This document shows, piece by piece, positions 57,550-64,000 of a stretch of DNA of 64,000 nt (position 1 is its first letter; every line of letters begins with the position of its first letter). Below the pieces are notes generated by a model that worked only from the letters and a program-made list of their open reading frames with translations, had not been told where the DNA came from and did no database searches. The stretch spans positions 15,352,114 to 15,416,113 of the forward strand of contig NC_065549.1 of assembly GCF_022605725.1 (NCBI RefSeq), in the 5' to 3' direction. Origin of the DNA: Anthonomus grandis grandis (Eukaryota; Arthropoda; Insecta; Coleoptera; Curculionidae). The translations under genes were made by a program, and so were the position numbers.

Positions 57550-58476
57550 TTAAAAACCTACCTATACCTGCTCGAGCAACGGCTACTGCATTGACGAGCC
57601 CTTCGATGACATAGGTCCAGTTCAATAAATTACACAGTTGTGATTTACGATTACATAAGGGTTTATTGTACCTTTTGGTTAGTAATAATTTACAGGTATA
57701 GACTAATGAACGATTTACAATGTTGAAGTTAGTTATTTAACAGGGTTTACAATATTAGTTGACGTTACCAGCCTTCCAGAATCACAAGACCAATAGCAGG
57801 AACTTAGCAGGAACCAGGAACGGCATTAGCACTAACGTCACCTTGGTTTGTGCAGCTATTGACAACCACTGTTGCACTCACAACGTTGCACTCACTTTCA
57901 GTTCAATTTTCCACCTTTACGCACACTTATTCACTATAGACCTTTTTACATAACTTAAACTACTTTATCGTAACAATTAGGTATACATATATGAACTTTA
58001 GACAAATACTTAAACGGAAGAGAGTGAGAGAGAGAGGAATTGCTTGCGCCAACTTGCTCTTGACTAACTTATTTTCTCGGTACTTTAAGCTTTGTGAATT
58101 CCTTCACTGGTGAAAGAAAACCTTGTGTTTCGGGGGCGCGAGAGTAGGTACTTCTTTTTGCGGCGACGGAGTGAATACTGATTTTTTCTCGTGGGACTCG
58201 GGGTGAAATGTTGGGTAAAAATGTGGGATGCACGTGTGTCATGGGGCCAACACTTAAGTGAACTTGAGGAGAAAAATGGATTTTTAAGTGCACTTAAGCT
58301 AAACTGGTAACAAAGGCATTTCTTAAAAAGTAGGTAAAAACACATGTTGGGATTTGGGAGAAAGTTCAGGCAAAAATTATTTACTTGAGAAAAAAGGTAT
58401 TATTCGTTTGACAACCATAAACTTCGATTCCATAAAATCATAAAATAAAATAAATTGTTAAAATTAACTTTTAACA
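57550..58476 (-). repeat. 3' LTR of the BEL/Pao element (inner boundary clear, outer uncertain)
   Basis: On the minus strand the LTR begins TGTTAAAAGTTAATTTTAAC at 58476, directly after the purine tract. A polyadenylation signal AATAAA occurs at 57667-57662. The outer end should lie some tens to about 150 bp further, near 57.5-57.6 kb. It could not be fixed without the other LTR. Confidence 0.65.
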
Positions 58477-58478
58477 TA

Positions 58479-58490
58479 CTCCCCCCTTTT
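58479..58490 (-). other. Polypurine tract of the BEL/Pao element
   Basis: AAAAGGGGGGAG on the minus strand sits just before the LTR start. It is the expected plus-strand DNA priming site. Confidence 0.8.
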
Positions 58491-58559
58491 GAAGGCTTTG
58501 CCTTCAACAAACATTATACATTATAACTTATAGACAAAACTTATCAAGAAATACTATGG

Positions 58560-61500
58560 TTAAACTAAGTTACTATCAGATTTGGGCAACGGGCATAATT
58601 TGGTTATATTTCTAGTAAATATTCCATTTTTAGTCCTAATTTTTACCAAGCGTATTTTACCATCTTTATTAGGTAAAGTGTCTACTACTCTGGCCAACGG
58701 CCAATCAAGAGGTTTGGTGTTCTCATCTTTAAGAAGAACAAGGTCATTTGTTTCAATATTGGGGACTGGGGACATCCATTTAGGCCTATTCTGAAGATTG
58801 TTGAGATACTCTTTGGTCCATCTAGTCCAAAAGAATTGTTGAATCTGACTTAACCTTTGCCAACGATCTAAGCGGTTTTCAGGAATTGACGAGACATTGG
58901 GCTCAGGGTACGAAACGAGAGGACTTCCAACTAAAAAATGTCCAGGGGTAAGACAAGTTAAGTCCGGTGGATCAGCTGATAGGGGAAGAAGTGGCCTGGA
59001 GTTTAAAATAGCCTCAATTTGTGCTAAAATAGTGGAAAAATCTTCAAAGGTTAAATTCTGGTTTCCAATTAATCTTCGTAAGTGATGTTTAGTACTTTTT
59101 ATAGCTGCCTCCCAAAGACCACCCCAGTGAGGAGAGAAAGGAGGTATAAATTGCCACTGTATTTCATGGCATGAGAAAAATGCAGTCAATTGCTCTTGTG
59201 TCTGTTGTGACTTAAGCGTGTCATAAACTTCTTTAATTTGATTGCTGGCACCAGAGAAATTTGTACCATTGTCACTAAAAATTGTTGCCGGGCATCCACG
59301 TCTTGAAATAAAACGTTTAAAGCATGCTAAAAATGCTTGTGAAGAGAGACTTGATACTAGCTCCAAATGAACAGCTTTAGTGACCATGCATACAAATAAA
59401 GCGATATACGCCTTTTCAATTTTGGCGCGTCGAAGAGATGACGATTTAATAATAAATGGTCCTCCAAAATCGACACCTGTTGTTAAAAACGGTCTAGAAG
59501 GGACAACTCTGGATTTAGGGAGATCTGCCATAATTTGTTCTCCTGTTTTAAGCTTAAATTTATAGCATTGTAAACAGTTTATAGAGATCTTTTTTATTTC
59601 TCTTAATCCATTTAGCGGCCAGTATTTAAGACGAATATTTGACAATATCGTTTGAGGACCAGCATGTCCTAACCTAATGTGTTCTTTTTTCAGCAAGAGT
59701 CCAACAACATGGTTTTTTGAGGGCAATAAAATTGGAAATTTTTGATCAAATGATATGGGTGCTTGGGATAATCTGCCTCCAACCCTTATGAGATTGGAGG
59801 TATCGATAAAGGGGTTTAACCTAAGGACTTGCTTGTTTGAAATTTTTCTTTCTTCTGACTTTAGTTCACTGATTTCCTTTGAAAACGTTTGGTGTTGAAC
59901 TTGCTTTACTATAAAAATTTCTGCAGCCTTTAATTCAGTTACAGCTAAAGCACCATAAAATTTTTTACCATTACCTTTACAATTATTTACAAATCTATGT
60001 ATAAATGCAATAGTTCGTTGCAATCGCGAGAAGTTAGAAAACCGATTAAAAAGTGTTATCCAGAAATCTTCGGAGTTAACAAGCAAGACCGTTTTTGCTT
60101 TTCTTGCTTCTTCTTCAGTGGAGCAAGGTCCCTTTTCATACATTTTTAAATTTAAATTCGGGTCCAGTAAGAACTTTGGGCCGTTCCACCAAAGCGTAGA
60201 GGTGAGAATCTGGTCTGCGGTAAATCCGCGAGAAAGATGATCAGCTGGATTATCCGCAGTTGGAATATGACGCCATTTGCAGTCTTGAGATAAAACCTGA
60301 ATTTGAGAAATGCGGTTTGCTACAAACACATTGAAACGAGAAGGGTGGGCATTTAACCAAGCAAGTACAATCTCAGAGTCAGTCCAAAGATTAATGTTGT
60401 CAACTGAAAATCTTTCTTTTAATATGGAACACACACGAGTGACTAAATTGGAAAGTAAAAGTGCTCCACAGAGTTCCATGCGGGGAATTGTAATTTCTCT
60501 TATCGGGGCTACTCTACTTTTGGCAGTAATAAGTTGACAAGAGACATTTTTGTTAGGATAAAGGGCTCTTATATACACACACGCACCATATGCCTTCCTG
60601 CTGGCATCTGAAAATCCATGGATTTGAAGTGAACTGGGATTATTATTAGCTAGGAAAAAACGTGGAATTTTTAAACACATTAGTTGGGGAAGCTCTTTAA
60701 TAAAGGTGGTCCATTGGGTTAAAATGGGTTCTTTCAGGGGTTCATCCCAATTAATTTTTTCTTTCCAAATGTTTTGCATAATTAATTTAGCATTTACAAC
60801 AATGGGAGCTATGAATCCTAAGGGGTCGTACATTTGCGCAATTTTAGATAAAACTATACGTTTAGTAATTATGCTTTCGGACCTAGTATCAGGTAAAGAG
60901 ATAAAAAACTCATCTGAGTCGGGATTCCAGCCTACACCAAGGACTTTATTTGAAATTCCCTCGGTTTCTATGGTGAAACTTTCTTGGGACCCATTATCAC
61001 AAGTTTTGGACAAAAATAAATTGCTATTTGAACACCATTTATGTAAGTGAAAATTTCCAATCTTGCAAAGTTCCAACAGCTGCCTATGTAATTCTACCAA
61101 ATTTTCATATGTATCTTGCCCACAGAGAACATCGTCCACGTAACATTGAGATAAAATAGCTTGAGACGCAAGAGGATAATCGTCTTTATGAATAATGGCA
61201 AGTTCATTCAGGGTGCGTGTAGCCAAATAGGGGGCACAGTTCGTGCCATAAGTGACGGTGAGTAATTCAATGCATTGCATTGGCTGAGAGGGATGGTCGC
61301 GCCATAAAATATTTTGCAGGTAAGTTTGATTTGGGTTAACGCGCACCTGTCTATACATTTTTTCGATATCAGAAGTGAGAGCGAATTTAAAACTTCGAAA
61401 CCTAAGTAAAATATCAAACAGTTCAGGTTGAACTGTATATCCTTTATGCATTACGTCATTGAGTGATAGCCCAGAAGACGTTTTCATAGATCCGTCAAAC

Positions 61501-64000
61501 ACTACACGAAGTTTAGTGCTTGTACTGTCCTCACGAATTACACAGTGGTGAGGCAGAAAGTATCGATTTTTGTGATTTTCAGTTCTAAGGGAAAGGGGAA
61601 TAATTCGTGCATGATTGAGTGAGATATATTCACCGATAAATTTTTTGTATTCAAGAAAAAGGTCAGGAGATTTTTGAAAACGCTTTTCTAAGTGGTGAAA
61701 CCTTTTCTTGGCTAATGAATATGACTCTCCTAGCGGATGTGACTCTTGGGGCCTTTTAAGGGGTAAGTCGACTTGAAAATGACCATCTTTAAATACCGTG
61801 GTATTTTGAAAATTCTGTTCAACCATAGAATCTTCAGGGGATAGGGGTTTTTCGTGAGTGGGCGAGACATCTTCTAGTAACCAAAATTTCTCAATTAATG
61901 AGTCCAGTGAGCAATCTGAATTTAATGATTGCACTAAAAAGCAATTCTTAGAATTTGCCAAAGGGGTTTTGTGAACGAGAGCTTGGGAGGGGATTAATCC
62001 TGAAAGAATGTGGCCAAAGTAGGTACCTACCAACGTTAAAGAGTCGTTGTTAACCTTGGTGTATTCGCCTGAAAGAATGTGGTAGTATACATCTGCTCCC
62101 AACAATAAATCTATTGTAGAAGGCGTATCAAAGTAGGGGTCTGCAAGCGGTGTATTATTGGGAAGGTTCAACATAAATTTGTTGACTTTAAAGTGAGGGG
62201 ATTTTTCTGTGATTTTGTCTAATACACAGCAGTTAACATTCAGGAAGTAATCGTGATTGTGACAGGAATGAATTCTCAGGGAAATTGCGTGATTAGAGTG
62301 CTTAATTTTACCGCCAATACCAGAGATTTGTATTGGCTGCGTCTTAGGAGAGAGATCAAGTCTTTGAACCAGCGATTGGGTTACTATTGATATAGTACTC
62401 CCGGGATCTAATATTGCCTTTGCAATAATAAAATGACCATTCTTGTCGGGTATTTGAATCAATGAAGTACCTAATAAAACTTCATTATCTTCAGTGGCGA
62501 AAACTGACAAAGTCACAGGTTTATTAGCGTGAGGGCGATTCGAGTTAATTTCATTGCTTGTGCTTGGGATTTGTGGTTCTTGAGTCTGAGAGGAGCTTTG
62601 GCTTGAACCTTGATTCCGAGAATGGGAGCTATTTATGAGAAGCGAATTTCTGTTAAAATTTTGAGATCGTTCATTTTGGGTTTGAGGATTTGGCCTCCAA
62701 TGTGAATTTCTGCTTTGCAAGGGCTGTGCTGCATCATCCATTGGATGCAAAAGAGAATGGTGTTTCATATGACAAATCTGGCACCTCTGAGATGTACAGT
62801 TTTTTACTTGATGCCTTGAACCGAGACAATTAAAACATAGATTATTATGATTAACAAAATCCTGTTTCTGTTTTAAACTAAGATCTTTAAATTTAAAACA
62901 AGTATAAATTTTGTGATCAGGGTGCTCACAAAAGGGACACTTTTGTCCTGCAACAAAATGTGAGCGAGAGTTTTGAGGAGAGTTTTGAGGTATGACTTGG
63001 TTGCCTTGGCGTTGCCTACCATGAGCATAGTGTGAATTTTTTTTAACAAAGGGAGTGTTGTGTTGAGAAGAACGTCCATGGGAATAATTTCTAGTTGAAG
63101 GGCTTTCAGAGAGATCTTCTAACACCGAACAACGCTTTTCTAAAAAGCTTAGAAATTCTTCAAGCTTAGGGACCACATGTGAGGAAGAGCGCATTTGAGA
63201 ACCTCTCTCGGATATATATGCCTTTCTTGTGCCAAAGTCTAATTTTTGAGAAAAAATATAAATTAAAATTAAATCCCAGTGGTATACTGGAATGTTTTGA
63301 TTTTTCAGTGAATCAAAGTTCTGTTTTATGCAAACTATAAATTCCCTAAGTGTGTGTGAGGATACCTTATTTAGGATAGGAATGTCAACTAAATTTTTAA
63401 TATGGGCAAAAATAATTGATAATTGATTATCATATCTTTGTCTAAGGGTATTTAGGGCAATTTGGAGGTTGTCAGTGGTCAATTGTAAATTATCGACCAA
63501 ATTTAGGGGTTCATCTCTTAAATAAGATTTTAAATAAATTAATCTTTGAATATCAGAGAGAGATTGATTATCTAGAATAAGGGTAGAGAAAAGTTGAAAA
63601 AAGGCATTCCATTTAGTGATGTCTCCGTTAAATGGAGGTATGCTAATTTGGGGCAAACTAACATTTGGGGAATGAGAGTGTTGGGGAACTATATGTCTTA
63701 CTTGAGTTGGCGCTTGCGGGGAAAGTTCTAAAATTTTACGTTGCATTTTAGTAACACACGTTAAGTATTTGTCTTCTACATCATCCTTGTCTACTTTACT
63801 TATATCTAAAACTACAATTTGTTTTTCTACCTCTTCAAAATCTTTAAAAGCGTGGGTTAACATACTTTCACGTACCTGAATTTCTAAAAAGTCATGTATA
63901 CTATCATTATTTTCTAAAAACCAATTAACAATTCGTGTTACTTTAGCCTTTAAATATCCGCGATTTTTAACCAACGCTTCTACTGATATTTCTATTCCTT
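58560..64000 (-). CDS. BEL/Pao gag-pol polyprotein, 5' end beyond the window
   Basis: More than 1804 codons are open to the edge; the apparent start at 63974 is a TTG inside the frame, so the true start is outside. Domains in order, numbering from that codon, are as follows. DUF1759 gag at about 100-260 (ISIPPFNGDITKWNAFF). Zinc knuckles at about 340-410 (CPFCEHPDHKIYTC, then CFNCLGSRHQVKNC). Retropepsin-like Asp protease near 520 (AILDPGSTISIV). RT at about 800-970 with YVDD near 945. RNase H/A17 region at about 1110-1250. Integrase with an HH-CC finger (HIRLGH...CLQCYKFK) and the D,D,E core near 1500-1600 (FSDNGTNFSG; SPHWGGLWEAA). DUF5641 at about 1700-1790 (WPLARVVDTLPNKDGKIRLV). No stop or frameshift was seen. 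Confidence 0.95.
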   Translation of the reverse strand, partial: GIEISVEALVKNRGYLKAKVTRIVNWFLENNDSIHDFLEIQVRESMLTHAFKDFEEVEKQIVVLDISKVDKDDVEDKYLTCVTKMQRKILELSPQAPTQVRHIVPQHSHSPNVSLPQISIPPFNGDITKWNAFFQLFSTLILDNQSLSDIQRLIYLKSYLRDEPLNLVDNLQLTTDNLQIALNTLRQRYDNQLSIIFAHIKNLVDIPILNKVSSHTLREFIVCIKQNFDSLKNQNIPVYHWDLILIYIFSQKLDFGTRKAYISERGSQMRSSSHVVPKLEEFLSFLEKRCSVLEDLSESPSTRNYSHGRSSQHNTPFVKKNSHYAHGRQRQGNQVIPQNSPQNSRSHFVAGQKCPFCEHPDHKIYTCFKFKDLSLKQKQDFVNHNNLCFNCLGSRHQVKNCTSQRCQICHMKHHSLLHPMDDAAQPLQSRNSHWRPNPQTQNERSQNFNRNSLLINSSHSRNQGSSQSSSQTQEPQIPSTSNEINSNRPHANKPVTLSVFATEDNEVLLGTSLIQIPDKNGHFIIAKAILDPGSTISIVTQSLVQRLDLSPKTQPIQISGIGGKIKHSNHAISLRIHSCHNHDYFLNVNCCVLDKITEKSPHFKVNKFMLNLPNNTPLADPYFDTPSTIDLLLGADVYYHILSGEYTKVNNDSLTLVGTYFGHILSGLIPSQALVHKTPLANSKNCFLVQSLNSDCSLDSLIEKFWLLEDVSPTHEKPLSPEDSMVEQNFQNTTVFKDGHFQVDLPLKRPQESHPLGESYSLAKKRFHHLEKRFQKSPDLFLEYKKFIGEYISLNHARIIPLSLRTENHKNRYFLPHHCVIREDSTSTKLRVVFDGSMKTSSGLSLNDVMHKGYTVQPELFDILLRFRSFKFALTSDIEKMYRQVRVNPNQTYLQNILWRDHPSQPMQCIELLTVTYGTNCAPYLATRTLNELAIIHKDDYPLASQAILSQCYVDDVLCGQDTYENLVELHRQLLELCKIGNFHLHKWCSNSNLFLSKTCDNGSQESFTIETEGISNKVLGVGWNPDSDEFFISLPDTRSESIITKRIVLSKIAQMYDPLGFIAPIVVNAKLIMQNIWKEKINWDEPLKEPILTQWTTFIKELPQLMCLKIPRFFLANNNPSSLQIHGFSDASRKAYGACVYIRALYPNKNVSCQLITAKSRVAPIREITIPRMELCGALLLSNLVTRVCSILKERFSVDNINLWTDSEIVLAWLNAHPSRFNVFVANRISQIQVLSQDCKWRHIPTADNPADHLSRGFTADQILTSTLWWNGPKFLLDPNLNLKMYEKGPCSTEEEARKAKTVLLVNSEDFWITLFNRFSNFSRLQRTIAFIHRFVNNCKGNGKKFYGALAVTELKAAEIFIVKQVQHQTFSKEISELKSEERKISNKQVLRLNPFIDTSNLIRVGGRLSQAPISFDQKFPILLPSKNHVVGLLLKKEHIRLGHAGPQTILSNIRLKYWPLNGLREIKKISINCLQCYKFKLKTGEQIMADLPKSRVVPSRPFLTTGVDFGGPFIIKSSSLRRAKIEKAYIALFVCMVTKAVHLELVSSLSSQAFLACFKRFISRRGCPATIFSDNGTNFSGASNQIKEVYDTLKSQQTQEQLTAFFSCHEIQWQFIPPFSPHWGGLWEAAIKSTKHHLRRLIGNQNLTFEDFSTILAQIEAILNSRPLLPLSADPPDLTCLTPGHFLVGSPLVSYPEPNVSSIPENRLDRWQRLSQIQQFFWTRWTKEYLNNLQNRPKWMSPVPNIETNDLVLLKDENTKPLDWPLARVVDTLPNKDGKIRLVKIRTKNGIFTRNITKLCPLPKSDSNLV

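Larger units (their letters stand above)
57550..64000 (-). mobile_element. BEL/Pao LTR retrotransposon (continues past the window)
   Basis: The element runs on the minus strand, the same as shot, and reaches the right edge; its 5' LTR and primer-binding site are outside. Visible parts are gag-pol (58560 to the edge), a polypurine tract (58479-58490) and the 3' LTR (from 58476 downwards). Domain order gag-protease-RT-RNase H-integrase in one frame, with a DUF1759-type gag and a C-terminal DUF5641 segment, is the BEL/Pao signature. No envelope-like frame follows pol. The intact frame suggests a young insertion. Confidence 0.93.

Noticed and set aside
58085..58345. Minus-strand ORFs inside the BEL/Pao LTR
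   Set aside because: Arginine/serine-rich chance frames in LTR sequence; BEL/Pao LTRs are not expected to encode protein.

Overview
The window is eukaryotic, from an AT-rich, transposon-laden insect genome. A beetle is likely, judging from the mix of mobile elements, but that is inference. Almost the whole window is the inside of one gene on the minus strand: short stop (shot), the insect spectraplakin (MACF1/dystonin/plakin family), a giant actin-microtubule cross-linker. Transcription runs from high to low coordinates. Seven coding exons can be placed with matching splice sites and phases. Plakin-domain exons lie at 56191-55950, 55890-55662, 55415-54174, 51575-51492 and 48766-48536. A small linker exon lies at 9650-9535. 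One enormous exon at 9462-309 (9154 bp, about 3051 codons) is made almost entirely of 39-residue plakin repeats. The actin-binding CH domains (upstream) and the long spectrin-repeat rod, EF hands and GAS2 domain (downstream) must lie outside the window.

The introns hold layered mobile elements. The 38.9-kb intron between 48536 and 9650 contains a pogo/jerky-like element with its own recognisable promoter and 5'UTR intron (about 9.86-11.35 kb). It also holds a piggyBac-like element with intact TTAA/TIR ends and a broken transposase (14.32-16.58 kb). A truncated DUF4817-mariner lies at 22.5-23.0 kb and a decayed mariner at 26.4-27.4 kb. The 3' end of a LINE lies at 30.54-31.5 kb. A complete mariner with long TIRs and an intact 354-aa DD41D transposase spans 31.69-33.83 kb. 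A tandem array of partial LINE reverse-transcriptase units (36.7-38.15 and 40.59-40.75 kb) is split by a Tc1-like element with repeated inner and outer TIR motifs (38.15-40.59 kb), which is itself interrupted by a Helitron (39.59-40.33 kb). A 0.68-kb direct repeat flanks a mariner remnant (41.58-43.67 kb), and an RTE-like LINE relic lies at 44.8-45.9 kb.

The shorter introns near the plakin-domain exons hold a hAT/ZMYM-like transposase relic (52.0-53.4 kb) and a Tc1 DD34E relic (56.37-57.26 kb). At the right edge is a BEL/Pao LTR retrotransposon with an uninterrupted gag-pol frame (57.5 kb to the edge), in the same orientation as shot.

No rRNA, CRISPR or convincing tRNA gene was seen. Two short CpG-rich blocks in the large intron (about 23.03-23.11 and 25.88-26.02 kb) are the best candidates for unannotated regulatory sequence. 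The most unusual structures are the array of LINE fragments lacking the YADD box, with its double nested insertion, and the hydrophobic Ala/Gly/Val segments inside the plakin-repeat exon.
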